NCBI GenBank assembly: GCA_022652985.1 | Contig: JALCRY010000008.1 | Location: forward strand, 1 to 59,801 | Reading direction: 5' to 3' | DNA from: Eubacteriaceae bacterium | GTDB taxonomy: Bacteria > Bacillota > Clostridia > Peptostreptococcales > Anaerovoracaceae | Length of the DNA: 59,801 nucleotides | Part shown: positions 1 through 7,908 of the stretch, piece by piece | Position numbering within the stretch: the stretch's first letter is position 1 | How the letters are laid out: every line of letters begins with the position of its first letter | Position numbers and translations under genes: made by a program | Notes under the pieces: generated by a model | Database searches by the model: none | What the model saw: only the letters and a program-made list of their open reading frames with translations | What the model was told of the DNA's origin: nothing

Positions 1-46
1 AACGAATTGCATCCGCTTTGAATTCAGGTGTATACTTTCTAGCCAT
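1..46 (-). mobile_element. IS3-family transposase OrfA, N-terminal fragment (cut by window edge)
   Basis: Reading leftward from the ATG at 46-44, the first codons give MARKYTPEFKADAIR, the usual start of the helix-turn-helix OrfA protein of IS3-family insertion sequences. A good ribosome site (AGGAGG, 61-54 region) precedes it, and a TACAAT box with an upstream TTGAGA lies about 20-45 bases further right. Only 15 codons are in the window. OrfA binds the element ends and is normally fused to OrfB by frameshift to make the transposase. The element end probably lies near 100-113, where the reading frame of an unrelated gene resumes. Confidence 0.72.
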
Positions 47-113
47 TGTGAATCCTCCTTCTATATACATTGTACTACAGAAGATTGATTCTCAAAAACT
101 TTGTCCGTTATTT

Positions 114-194
114 ATGCTAACAGCAATCAAAGCTTTAGGCGGCTTTGAAAAATTTGCGGAATGGGGGCTTGTAAGAAATGCAAACAACAAGTGA
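114..194 (+). pseudogene. 3' end of a phage gene truncated by the IS element
   Basis: An open frame ending at TGA 192-194 encodes the tail ALGGFEKFAEWGLVRN and overlaps the start of the methyltransferase gene by 17 bases, the close packing expected of a phage operon. Upstream the frame stays open only by running backwards through the IS promoter region, so the real N-terminus has been lost to the insertion. I do not recognise the protein. The ATG at 114 has no ribosome site, so the fragment is probably not translated on its own. Confidence 0.5.
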
Positions 195-1416
195 AATGCA
201 GCTTGTTCCGATTGAGAAGCTGGTGCCGTATGTGAACAATGCCCGCACTCACTCCCCGGAACAGATAAACAAGCTCCGTTCTTCCATCAGAGAATTCGGC
301 TTCATCAATCCGGTAATCATCGACCGTGACTTTGGTGTAATCGCCGGCCACGGTCGTATTCTTGCAGCGAAGGAAGAAAAGATAGATAAGGTGCCGTGCG
401 TCTTTGCAGATCATCTATCCGAAGCGCAAAAGAAAGCCTATATCATTGCGGATAACCGCATGGCGATGGATGCGGGATGGGATGAGGAACTCCTGCGAGT
501 TGAAATCGAAGCGCTGCAGGCGGAGGCGTTTGACCTTTCGCTTACAGGCTTTGATGAAAAGGAACTCTCAAAGCTCTTTGATGACGGCACGGACATCAAG
601 GAAGATGACTTTGACGTGGATGAAGAGCTAAGTAACCCCACCTTTTCAAAAGCAGGTGATGTATGGACGCTTGGGCGGCACAGACTCTTCTGCGGTGATT
701 CCACAAAGGCTGAAAGCTACGAAACGCTTATGCAGGGCAAAAAGGCGAACCTCGTGCTGACTGATCCTCCCTACAATGTCAACTACGAAGGCACGGCAGG
801 AAAAATCAGGAACGACAACATGGCAGCCGGGAAATTCTATCAGTTTCTGCTTGATGCTTTTTCAAATATCGAAAAGGTCATGGCGGACGATGCATCTATC
901 TATGTGTTTCATGCGGATACCGAAGGACTGAACTTCAGAAAAGCTTTCTCGGATGCGGGATTCTATCTTTCCGGCTGCTGCATATGGAAAAAGCCGAACC
1001 TGGTGCTTGGACGCTCTCCTTATCAGTGGCAGCACGAACCTTGCCTTTACGGCTGGAAGAAAAACGGAAAGCATCAGTGGTATTCGGATAGAAAACAAAC
1101 CACGATCTGGGAGTTTGAAAAGACAAAGAAGAACACGGATCACCCGACTATGAAGCCTGTTCCGCTTCTTGCCTACCCGATTGCAAACTCATCTATGTCA
1201 AATACGTTGGTTCTGGATCCGTTCGGAGGAAGCGGCTCAACTCTTATCGCCTGTGAGCAGATGGACAGAAGCTGTTTCACCATAGAGCTTGACGAAAAAT
1301 ACTGCGATGTCATCGTAAAGCGCTACATCGAGCAGGTCGGAACATCGGAAAATGTGTCCGTAGAACGAAGCGGTAATACCTACGCCTTCAAGGAACTGGA
1401 GGTAAATAATGAATAG
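178..1416 (+). CDS. ParB-domain DNA methyltransferase (N6-adenine/N4-cytosine, beta class)
   Basis: A 412-residue protein. Residues about 8-90 form a ParB/Srx-type N-terminal domain, with the motif GVIAGHGR at 53-60. Residues about 160-390 form an amino-methyltransferase. The catalytic DPPY (196-199) comes before the AdoMet-binding DPFGGSGS (347-354), which is the beta-class order. It should methylate an exocyclic amino group of A or C in phage DNA, probably as protection against host restriction. ParB-methylase fusions of this length are standard in Clostridia phages, just upstream of the packaging genes. The start overlaps the preceding fragment and the end overlaps the next gene by 8 bases, so it is part of one operon. 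Confidence 0.92.
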   Translation: MQTTSEMQLVPIEKLVPYVNNARTHSPEQINKLRSSIREFGFINPVIIDRDFGVIAGHGRILAAKEEKIDKVPCVFADHLSEAQKKAYIIADNRMAMDAGWDEELLRVEIEALQAEAFDLSLTGFDEKELSKLFDDGTDIKEDDFDVDEELSNPTFSKAGDVWTLGRHRLFCGDSTKAESYETLMQGKKANLVLTDPPYNVNYEGTAGKIRNDNMAAGKFYQFLLDAFSNIEKVMADDASIYVFHADTEGLNFRKAFSDAGFYLSGCCIWKKPNLVLGRSPYQWQHEPCLYGWKKNGKHQWYSDRKQTTIWEFEKTKKNTDHPTMKPVPLLAYPIANSSMSNTLVLDPFGGSGSTLIACEQMDRSCFTIELDEKYCDVIVKRYIEQVGTSENVSVERSGNTYAFKELEVNNE

Positions 1417-3319
1417 ATTAACGCTTGGCAGCCTTTTTGACGGCTCGGGCGGTTTTCCTCTTGGCGGCTTAATTTCCGGCATTACCCCTCTTTGGGCATC
1501 GGAGATTGAGCCGTTTCCTATAAGGGTGACCACCAAAAGGCTGCCATTTATGAAACACTACGGCGATGTTTCAAAGATGGATGGCAGAGAGTTAGAGCCT
1601 GTGGATATCATCACATTCGGTTCGCCCTGCCAGGATATGAGCATCGCGGGGAAAAGAGAGGGGCTTACGGGAAACCGCTCCGGTCTTTTTTATGAAGCTA
1701 TAAGAATCATTAAGGAAATGAGGGAGAAAACAAATGGCAAATATCCAAGATATATCGTGTGGGAGAATGTGCCGGGGGCCTTCTCCTCAAACAAAGGCGA
1801 GGATTTCAGATGTGTCCTTGAAAGCATCTGCCGGGTCAAAGACAAAACCGCATCTGTTCCTTCGGCTAATAAGTGGCAGAACGCAGGACTTATCCTGGGA
1901 GACGGTTACTCCATCGCCTGGAGAGTGCTTGACGCTCAATACTTCGGAGTTCCCCAGAGAAGAAAACGCATCTACCTTGTCGCAGATTTTGCAGGCGAAT
2001 GCGCCGGAAAAATACTATTTGAGTCAGAAGGCGTGTCTGGGTATACTCCGCAGGGCTTCCGAGCGTGGCAAGGAGCTGCCGGAGGTTTTGAAGCGAGCGC
2101 TGGAGAGGCAGGCAAAATCTGTTTAAACGATCAGGGCGGCCAGCGAATGGATGTGATGGAAAATGTGACGAGTACGCTAAGAGCAGAAGCGCATCATCCT
2201 CCAGTGGTTTTAGAAGCTGCGGGATTTAGCACCGAGCATTCGGCAAAGTCAAGAAGCATAGGATATGAAGAGGAAACTTCTCCCACGCTTCGGGCGGGAG
2301 CCCGTCCTGACGCTGCCATCCTGGAAAATCATCCGACCGACAGCCGCATCAGATTATCCTCTGACGGAACGGTGCAGACACTTACCTCCCGCATGGGAAC
2401 GGGCGGAAACAATGTCCCCTTGCTTCTTAAAATCAGAAGCGGATGCGAAGGCGGCGGCAAAGGCGCGCTGATTCAAAAGGATAAATCGGCCACCCTTGGA
2501 ACGGGCAATGACCAGACGCTTTTTGAGCCGAAGGTTTACGGCATCTGCTCCAAAGACAGCAACGCCATGAAATCGGATAATCCAAGGAGCGGATTTTATG
2601 AAGTGGATACTACCCGCACCCTGGATGGAAATGGCGGAAATCCCACCTGCAATCAGGGCGGTATGGCGGTTGTTGCGATCGAGGGAAACGGCACAAGACC
2701 ATCTCATAAGGGCGCCGGATATGCTGAGGGCGATGTCAGCTTTACGCTGAACGCAACCGAACAGCACGGCGTAGCTTACGGGATTGACCGCGCCGCCTAC
2801 AACATGGGACAGAACGCTAAGTTCGGAATCACTGTGGAAACTGAAGTCGAACCCACTATTGTGGCAAAAGGTCCGGGAGCGGTCAGCCATCCGACTTACC
2901 ACTCAAGCAAGAGTTCCTTTCATACGAGTTTTACGGATGAAGCGGCAACGGACACTCTTGTTGCCACTGATTACAAAGATCCGCCGACCGTATCGGAAGA
3001 GCCTGACTATATCGTCAGAAGGTTGACGCCAACAGAGTGCGCAAGGCTGCAGGGATTTCCAGACTGGTGGTGCGCCTGCCTTGAAACCGAAAAGCCGACA
3101 GATGAAGAGATGTACTTTTGGTATAAGGCATTTGAAGAATGGCGAAATATTACGAAGCCGGACACAAAGCCTAAGACCTCAAAGCAGATAAGGAAATGGC
3201 TTGAAAGTCCCCATTCGGATTCCGCAGAATATAAGATGTGGGGCAATGGCGTGGCTCTGCCGTGCGTGGTATTCGTGCTGTCAGGCATTGCATATTTCGC
3301 ACAGCTTGAAACCAGATAA
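1409..3319 (+). CDS. DNA (cytosine-5) methyltransferase with repeat-containing insert
   Basis: A 636-residue C5 cytosine methyltransferase. Visible motifs: AdoMet loop FDGSGGFPLGG (10-20), catalytic PCQD with Cys74, ENV (119-121), QRRKRIYLV (about 185-193), and a C-terminal GNGVALPC motif near 613. Between about 235 and 520 lies a long insert in place of a compact target-recognition domain. It carries at least seven degenerate repeats built on S/T-x-TL followed by G/P-rich segments and a short hydrophobic strand. The enzyme most likely methylates phage DNA to evade restriction and pairs with the amino-methyltransferase it overlaps. Its ATG lies in the last codons of that gene, after GGAGGTAAATA. 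Confidence 0.93.
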   Translation: MNRLTLGSLFDGSGGFPLGGLISGITPLWASEIEPFPIRVTTKRLPFMKHYGDVSKMDGRELEPVDIITFGSPCQDMSIAGKREGLTGNRSGLFYEAIRIIKEMREKTNGKYPRYIVWENVPGAFSSNKGEDFRCVLESICRVKDKTASVPSANKWQNAGLILGDGYSIAWRVLDAQYFGVPQRRKRIYLVADFAGECAGKILFESEGVSGYTPQGFRAWQGAAGGFEASAGEAGKICLNDQGGQRMDVMENVTSTLRAEAHHPPVVLEAAGFSTEHSAKSRSIGYEEETSPTLRAGARPDAAILENHPTDSRIRLSSDGTVQTLTSRMGTGGNNVPLLLKIRSGCEGGGKGALIQKDKSATLGTGNDQTLFEPKVYGICSKDSNAMKSDNPRSGFYEVDTTRTLDGNGGNPTCNQGGMAVVAIEGNGTRPSHKGAGYAEGDVSFTLNATEQHGVAYGIDRAAYNMGQNAKFGITVETEVEPTIVAKGPGAVSHPTYHSSKSSFHTSFTDEAATDTLVATDYKDPPTVSEEPDYIVRRLTPTECARLQGFPDWWCACLETEKPTDEEMYFWYKAFEEWRNITKPDTKPKTSKQIRKWLESPHSDSAEYKMWGNGVALPCVVFVLSGIAYFAQLETR

Positions 3320-3355
3320 TGACGCGGTGTTTTACAGATAAATGTGCGAAAATCG

Positions 3356-3390
3356 CTTGCTATTACAGCGGTTTAGAGCAATATATGTAC
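3356..3390 (+). promoter_or_regulatory. Phage promoter-like repeat, copy 1
   Basis: CTTGCTAT, then 11 variable bases, then AGAGCAATATATGTAC. The TTGCTA box (3357-3362) is 17 bases from AATATA (3380-3385), a plausible sigma-A promoter. The same arrangement recurs at 4633 and 29831, each time just before the first gene of a new block. Its ATG (3418) follows a strong AAAGGAGG. Confidence 0.6.
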
Positions 3391-3417
3391 TACCGAAAGC
3401 AAAGGAGGTTTTCGCAC

Positions 3418-4203
3418 ATGAAAATAAGATACAACGTAACAGGAGAAAAACGAAAGGAACTGGTCAAAACAATCTCGGCTGTCACCGGCGCAAAGTCAAA
3501 GTATATGGGGATGCCGAGCGCGGCCTATGAGATTGACCGCTTCACAGTTACAAAGGACGGAACGCTGATGTTTAACGATATGACAGACAGCGAGGAAGTT
3601 GAAAAGCTGCTCGAGACAATAGCGGATGCGGGCTTTGAATGTGAACAGGCTGAAACTGCTGACCACATTTACATCGAAATGCCGAGGGACTACTACACTG
3701 ATGCGGCGCTTGAAAATTTGAAGCGGATTATTAAGAGCAAGGAAACGCTCATCAAAAAAGCCATCGGAGCGGATTCACTACCGATTGAGGTAACGGAAGA
3801 AAAAGTAATCTTTCCCTGGTTTACCGATTTGAAACCGGAAGCTCTGCACGCCTACGCGGCTTTCATTCATAAGCTATCCAGGATAGCAAAGGAAGCAACC
3901 AGAGTAACTGCTGCGGAGAAAGAAACCGAAAACGAGAAGTACGCCTTCAGATGTTTTCTCTTAAGGCTCGGCTTTATCGGTGATGAATACAAGGCAGACA
4001 GAAAAATTCTGCTGAAGAATCTCTCGGGGTCTTCTGCCTTTAAGAACGGTCATAAAAAAGAATACGAGCCTGGGATGAATCCTGTTCCGACTGCTGAAAA
4101 CACTGTAAAAATCAATGTGGAAGAAGCAAAAGAAAGGCTCGAGGATCCGGAAGTGCAAAAAGAAATACGCGCGATCATAAACGGCGAGGAGGTGTCAGAA
4201 TGA
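3418..4203 (+). CDS. Phage 'virulence-related' conserved protein
   Basis: A 261-residue soluble protein starting MKIRYNVTGEKRKELVK. Proteins with this start are often labelled 'virulence-related' in Clostridia prophages, but no biochemical role is known to me. The N-terminal half looks like two alpha/beta units. The end is charged and contains a run typical of a helical tail (EEAKERLEDPEVQKEI). I chose the ATG at 3418 rather than an upstream in-frame one because AAAGGAGGTTTTCGCAC directly precedes it and the promoter repeat overlaps the longer reading. It starts a block of small genes and overlaps the next gene by ATGA. Confidence 0.72.
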   Translation: MKIRYNVTGEKRKELVKTISAVTGAKSKYMGMPSAAYEIDRFTVTKDGTLMFNDMTDSEEVEKLLETIADAGFECEQAETADHIYIEMPRDYYTDAALENLKRIIKSKETLIKKAIGADSLPIEVTEEKVIFPWFTDLKPEALHAYAAFIHKLSRIAKEATRVTAAEKETENEKYAFRCFLLRLGFIGDEYKADRKILLKNLSGSSAFKNGHKKEYEPGMNPVPTAENTVKINVEEAKERLEDPEVQKEIRAIINGEEVSE

Positions 4204-4421
4204 ATTTTCCAGGCAAAGAAACGGTAGAGGGAATAAGAAAGTCCTATCCTGTCGGATGCCGTGTAGAACTCATCCGCATGGATGATGCGCAGGCGCCGCC
4301 TATCGGAACAAAAGGCACTGTCATCGGAGTGGATGATATCGGCTCTGTTATGGTTCGCTGGGACAACGGCTCCGGACTTTCCGTAGCCTATGGCGAGGAC
4401 TTATGCAGGAGGTGCGACTGA
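4200..4421 (+). CDS. DUF4314 family protein
   Basis: A 73-residue protein with the DUF4314 signature: RVELIRMDD, then APPIGTKGTVIGVDDIGS, then a VRWDNGSGL strand. The pattern suggests a small beta-barrel (SH3-like) fold. No function is established; the family is common beside phage methyltransferase and terminase genes. It overlaps the previous stop (ATGA) and shares a base with the next ATG (TGATG), so the three are translationally coupled. Confidence 0.8.
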   Translation: MNFPGKETVEGIRKSYPVGCRVELIRMDDAQAPPIGTKGTVIGVDDIGSVMVRWDNGSGLSVAYGEDLCRRCD

Positions 4422-4597
4422 TGGACGCTAAAGTCAGAGAGCAGATCCTTGCCGTTAGAGATACAGGTCTTACCAATATGTTCGATATCAATGCCGTTCA
4501 GCGTATCGCCTATGAAATGGATTTCTATGAACTGGTGAATTTTATCGAAGAAAACCGCGGGAAATACGTCAGATTCATCCTCACAGGCGAGGAATAA
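4421..4597 (+). CDS. DUF5049 family protein
   Basis: A 58-residue protein (MDAKVREQILAVRDTGLTNM...). It matches my memory of DUF5049: an EQILAVR helix, a TNMFDIN turn, then a helical end closing in FILTGEE. I start it at 4421 because AGGAGGTGCGACTG precedes that ATG; the upstream in-frame ATG at 4403 lacks a site. Function unknown. It is the last gene before a second promoter repeat. Confidence 0.75.
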   Translation: MDAKVREQILAVRDTGLTNMFDINAVQRIAYEMDFYELVNFIEENRGKYVRFILTGEE

Positions 4598-4632
4598 CTG
4601 TGCATATTTCTTTGAAAAAATCACATAAAAGA

Positions 4633-4667
4633 CTTGCTATTATCTCCTTTCAGAGTGATATATGTAC
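4633..4667 (+). promoter_or_regulatory. Phage promoter-like repeat, copy 2
   Basis: CTTGCTAT, 11 bases, AGAGTGATATATGTAC. TTGCTA (4634-4639) and GATATA (4657-4662) are 17 apart. It lies between DUF5049 and the DUF6900-like gene and would start transcription of the terminase block. Confidence 0.6.
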
Positions 4668-4694
4668 ATACCAAAAGAAACGGAGGATATGAAA

Positions 4695-4925
4695 ATGACA
4701 AACAAGGAGATGAAAGACAAGAGCTTCAAAGATGCGATGGAGTCACTGAAAAAGAAGAATGAACAGCGCGTAACCGAAATGGCGCTTCAGATGATTCCGG
4801 AGCTTGAAGGACGAGGTGACCTTGAAGCACACGGAAACGACAGCGAGGATTTTATTGAAATCAGCGTATGGACTTTGAAAGAAGCGCTGGTTAAGGCATA
4901 TGAGTTAGGTAAGGGCTGGTATTAA
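4695..4925 (+). CDS. DUF6900-like small protein
   Basis: A 76-residue, mostly helical, charged protein. Its second half (GRGDLEAHGNDSEDF, then EISVWTLKEALVKAYELG) resembles DUF6900, a family found in Clostridia phages and conjugative elements with no known function. GGAGG at 4682-4686 is too close to the ATG at 4689 but well placed for the one at 4695, so I use 4695. It is followed after 14 bases by another small gene. Confidence 0.6.
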   Translation: MTNKEMKDKSFKDAMESLKKKNEQRVTEMALQMIPELEGRGDLEAHGNDSEDFIEISVWTLKEALVKAYELGKGWY

Positions 4926-4939
4926 GGGAGGATACTGAA

Positions 4940-5218
4940 ATGACGATAAACGAAGCAATGGAAAAATACAGACTGCCGAATCCGACCACGCCGGAGGATC
5001 TTGAAAGCAGATGGAACAAGGTTCTGACCTTCGGAGACAAGGTGTTGCTTGCCGGATACTACTACAATGGCCAGAACAAACCTTCCTATTTCGGAGCGGT
5101 TTACGAATACCTTGAAGATGGCAAGAAGACTTGTGAAAGCGCCATCGGGCTTTACATGGCAAGCGATGTGGAATTTACGGATGACGGTCACGCCATAGCC
5201 TGGGTGATGCGGCAGTAA
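4940..5218 (+). CDS. Hypothetical phage protein
   Basis: A 92-residue soluble protein with a good ribosome site (AAGGGAGGATACTGAA). A helical start (INEAMEKYRLP) is followed by a probable beta-rich segment with several aromatic residues (LLAGYYYNGQNKPSYFGA). I do not recognise a family. It is expressed with the gene before it and is followed by a hairpin-rich stretch and the terminase genes, so a DNA-packaging or takeover accessory role is possible but unproven. Confidence 0.6.
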   Translation: MTINEAMEKYRLPNPTTPEDLESRWNKVLTFGDKVLLAGYYYNGQNKPSYFGAVYEYLEDGKKTCESAIGLYMASDVEFTDDGHAIAWVMRQ

Positions 5219-5241
5219 CAAAAAACAGAAAATAAGGGAGC

Positions 5242-5309
5242 GGAGCCAAACGGCTCTATCTCTCGTACAGATAGATTTTGGAAAAGTCGCTTGAGGCGGC
5301 TTATTTTTA
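5242..5309 (+). ncRNA. Three consecutive hairpins ahead of the terminase block (possible structured RNA or attenuator)
   Basis: Three stems follow each other: GAGCC/GGCTC (5243-5247 with 5252-5256), TATCT/AGATA (5257-5261 with 5269-5273) and AAGTCGC/GCGGCTT (5284-5290 with 5296-5302). The last is followed by ATTTTTAT, like a weak intrinsic terminator. This lies in the only non-coding stretch before the terminase, so it could be an attenuator, a processed RNA, or part of a packaging (cos/pac) site. No known RNA family recognised. Confidence 0.4.
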
Positions 5310-5324
5310 TGCCCGGAGGATGTA

Positions 5325-5468
5325 ATGAAATTTTTAATCGACAGAAACGAACTTCCCTACGATGCGATGGTATCCGATCCCTCGCAGCTTTGTCCTATAG
5401 AGGAAGAAGGTGACGATGCGGATGATGAGGAAACTGAAAAAATACAAACCGACACGGTTCATGGCTAA
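5325..5468 (+). CDS. Small acidic phage protein overlapping terminase
   Basis: A 47-codon frame with an excellent ribosome site (CCGGAGGATGTA before ATG). The product starts MKFLIDRNELPYDAM and ends in an acidic tail rich in D and E. It overlaps the terminase start by about 50 bases in another frame, which suggests translational coupling. No terminase small subunit is otherwise visible, but this protein is too short and lacks a helix-turn-helix, so I do not call it one. The proteins of this size next to phage terminases have no known role. Confidence 0.55.
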   Translation: MKFLIDRNELPYDAMVSDPSQLCPIEEEGDDADDEETEKIQTDTVHG

Positions 5469-7029
5469 GGGCAGTCACTACGATAAGGACGCGGCCGACC
5501 ACGCGGTGTGCTTTATAGAAAAATTCTGCTGTCATACCAAGGGACGATGGGACGGTAAGCCATTCGAACTTATCGACTGGCAGGAGCAGATCATCAGGGA
5601 TATTTTCGGCACGATAAAAGAAAACGGATATAGACAGTTCAACACGGCTTATGTGGAAATTCCGAAGAAGCAGGGGAAAAGCGAACTGGCTGCCGCCGTT
5701 GCTCTCTATCTGCTCTGCGCCGATTTTGAGCCGGGAGCCGAGGTGTACGGATGCGCCGCGGACCGTAACCAGGCGCAAATTGTATTTGATGTTGCTCTTC
5801 AGATGGTCAAACGCTGCCCGGCTCTTGAGAAAAAGATGAACATACGGCCATCGCAAAAGGAAATGGAATATCTGCCCACGGGAAGCAAATACAAGGCTCT
5901 CTCTGCTGATGTGGCAAACAAGCACGGCTTCAACATCCATGGCGTAATCTTTGATGAGCTTCATACGCAGCCAAACAGAAAGCTGTTTGATGTTATGACG
6001 AAAGGCTCAGGTGACGCGAGAATGCAGCCGCTGTATTTTCTGATTACTACAGCCGGAAACGATGTGAACTCCATCTGCTATGAACAGCATCAGAAAGCAA
6101 AGGATATTCTTGAAGGCAGAAAGCATGATGCCACATTTTATCCCGTCATATTTGGAGCGGATGACGATGAGGACTGGACTGATCCTAAGATATGGAAGAA
6201 AGCGAATCCATCGCTTGGGATTACCGTTGGTATCGACAAGGTGGAGACCGCCTGTGAGCAGGCAAAGCAGAATCCTGCCGAGGAGAACTCTTTCCGGCAG
6301 CTAAGGCTCAATCAATGGGTGAAACAGTCCGTCAGATGGATGCCTATGGATAAATGGGATGCCTGCGCGTTTGCCGTAAATGAGGATGCTTTGGAAGGCA
6401 GAGTCTGCTACGGCGGGCTTGACCTGTCCTCCACAACGGACATCACGGCTTTTGTGCTGGTGTTTCCGCCGCTGGATGAGGATGATAAATACGCTGTTCT
6501 TCCGTATTTCTGGGTGCCGGAGGATACTTTGGAGCTTCGAGTGAAAAGAGATCATGTCATGTATGACCTTTGGGAAAAGCAGGGATTTATCCAGACAACA
6601 GAGGGAAATGTCATTCACTACGGCTATATTGAGAAATTCATCGAGGAACTGGGGAATCGTTTCAACATCCGTGAGATCGCCTTTGACCGCTGGGGCGCAG
6701 TACAGATGGTTCAAAACCTGGAGGGCATGGGGTTTACTGTCGTGCCTTTCGGACAGGGCTTTAAGGATATGTCTCCGCCGACAAAGGAACTGATGAAGCT
6801 GACGCTTGAAGAAAAAATCGCCCACGGAGGACATCCGGTTCTTCGGTGGATGATGGATAACATCTATGTGAGAACCGATCCTGCAGGGAACATAAAAGCG
6901 GATAAGGAAAAATCGACTGAGAAAATAGACGGAGCTATCGCCACCATCATGGCGCTTGACAGAGCCATAAGATGCGGCAACGATACGAGCGCTTCAGTGT
7001 ATGACAGCCGGGGACTTTTGATTTTATAA
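5416..7029 (+). CDS. terL: Terminase large subunit
   Basis: A 537-residue DNA-packaging motor of the Terminase_1 family. The N-terminal ATPase shows a Walker A-like PKKQGKSE (about 83-90) and a Walker B GVIFDELH (about 175-182), then the coupling segment LITTAGN. The C-terminal half is the RNase H-like nuclease that cuts concatemers: GGLDLSSTTD supplies the first acidic residue, and FDRWGA and the late EKIDGAIATIMALDRA segment supply others. The ATG at 5416 follows GAAGAAGG; an in-frame GTG at 5410 is a weaker choice. It would dock on the portal encoded at 7909. A regulator gene has been placed between the two. Confidence 0.95.
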   Translation: MRMMRKLKKYKPTRFMAKGSHYDKDAADHAVCFIEKFCCHTKGRWDGKPFELIDWQEQIIRDIFGTIKENGYRQFNTAYVEIPKKQGKSELAAAVALYLLCADFEPGAEVYGCAADRNQAQIVFDVALQMVKRCPALEKKMNIRPSQKEMEYLPTGSKYKALSADVANKHGFNIHGVIFDELHTQPNRKLFDVMTKGSGDARMQPLYFLITTAGNDVNSICYEQHQKAKDILEGRKHDATFYPVIFGADDDEDWTDPKIWKKANPSLGITVGIDKVETACEQAKQNPAEENSFRQLRLNQWVKQSVRWMPMDKWDACAFAVNEDALEGRVCYGGLDLSSTTDITAFVLVFPPLDEDDKYAVLPYFWVPEDTLELRVKRDHVMYDLWEKQGFIQTTEGNVIHYGYIEKFIEELGNRFNIREIAFDRWGAVQMVQNLEGMGFTVVPFGQGFKDMSPPTKELMKLTLEEKIAHGGHPVLRWMMDNIYVRTDPAGNIKADKEKSTEKIDGAIATIMALDRAIRCGNDTSASVYDSRGLLIL

Positions 7030-7045
7030 ATTTTTCAAAAAAGTA

Positions 7046-7076
7046 TTGACTACTACGCTACGTCATAGTTTATATT
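7046..7076 (+). promoter_or_regulatory. MerR-type promoter with 19-bp spacer
   Basis: TTGACT (7046-7051) and TATATT (7071-7076) are separated by exactly 19 bases, the overlong spacing typical of promoters untwisted by MerR-family activators. The spacer contains an imperfect inverted repeat (ACTACG...CGTCATAGT) that would be the operator. The gene it serves, 25 bases downstream, is a MerR-family protein, so autoregulation is likely. Confidence 0.8.
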
Positions 7077-7101
7077 GATGTTACACGAGGAGGTAACTCA
7101 T

Positions 7102-7827
7102 ATGAGAACGATACATGAAGTGAGCGAATTAGTGGGAGTGAGTATACGCACTCTGCAATACTACGATAAAATAGGTCTTTTTCATCCGTCAGAATATACA
7201 GAATCGGGCTACCGTCTGTATGACGATACAGATTTAGAGCGGATGCAGCAGATATTGTTGTTTCGAGAGTTGGAATTTCCGCTGAAGGATATTAAAAAAA
7301 TTATCAATAATCCCGACTTCGATAATGCCAAAGCACTGGAACAGCAAATTGAGCTTCTGACGCTGAAAAAGGAGCATATCGAAAACTTAATCATCCTCGC
7401 TCGTGAAATAAAACTGAAAGGAGTAAAACCCATGGATTTTAAAGCTTTTGACACAAAGAAAATTGATGAGTATGCAGCGCAAGCGAAAGCATACTGGGGA
7501 GACACAACGGCATATAAGGAATTTGAAGAAAAAAGCAAGACTCGCACAAAGGATGAAGAACAAATCATTGGCGAGAAATTGATGAAACTTTTTATTGAGT
7601 TCGGAACGATGAAGGATCAGGAACCGTCATCCGATCAAGCTCAGGCACAGGTGAGAAAATTGCAGAACTTTATCTCGAGCAACTATTATACCTGCAGTGA
7701 TAAAATTCTTGCAGAATTGGGAAAAGCATATGGAAGTGGCGGTGAATTTACCAAGAATATTAATGATGCCGCTGGAAAAGGCACGGCACAATTTGTAGCC
7801 GCAGCAATTGAAGTTTACTGCAAATAA
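7102..7827 (+). CDS. MerR-family regulator with TipAS-type ligand domain
   Basis: A 241-residue regulator. Residues 1-70 are a MerR winged helix (TIHEVSELVGVSIRTLQYYD, then GYRLYDD), and a dimerisation helix follows to about 110. Residues about 120-241 resemble the TipAS domain, a globin-like fold that binds thiopeptide antibiotics in the TipAL family and gives multidrug sensing in relatives. It has its own promoter and terminator and is visibly richer in A+T than the head genes on either side, so it behaves like a moron acquired by the phage. It may be expressed in the lysogen. The ATG at 7102 follows GAGGAGGTAACTCAT. Confidence 0.88.
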   Translation: MRTIHEVSELVGVSIRTLQYYDKIGLFHPSEYTESGYRLYDDTDLERMQQILLFRELEFPLKDIKKIINNPDFDNAKALEQQIELLTLKKEHIENLIILAREIKLKGVKPMDFKAFDTKKIDEYAAQAKAYWGDTTAYKEFEEKSKTRTKDEEQIIGEKLMKLFIEFGTMKDQEPSSDQAQAQVRKLQNFISSNYYTCSDKILAELGKAYGSGGEFTKNINDAAGKGTAQFVAAAIEVYCK

Positions 7828-7851
7828 AAAGCTAATATAATTTCATCCAAA

Positions 7852-7878
7852 AAGCATCTCTTCGGAGGTGCTTTTTTA
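7852..7878 (+). terminator. Terminator of the MerR gene
   Basis: AAGCATCTC, a TTCG tetraloop, GAGGTGCTT, then TTTTT. A stable intrinsic terminator closing the regulator unit; it would also weaken read-through from terminase to portal. Confidence 0.85.
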
Positions 7879-7908
7879 TTACTCAAATCACGAAAGGAAT
7901 GAAAGCCT

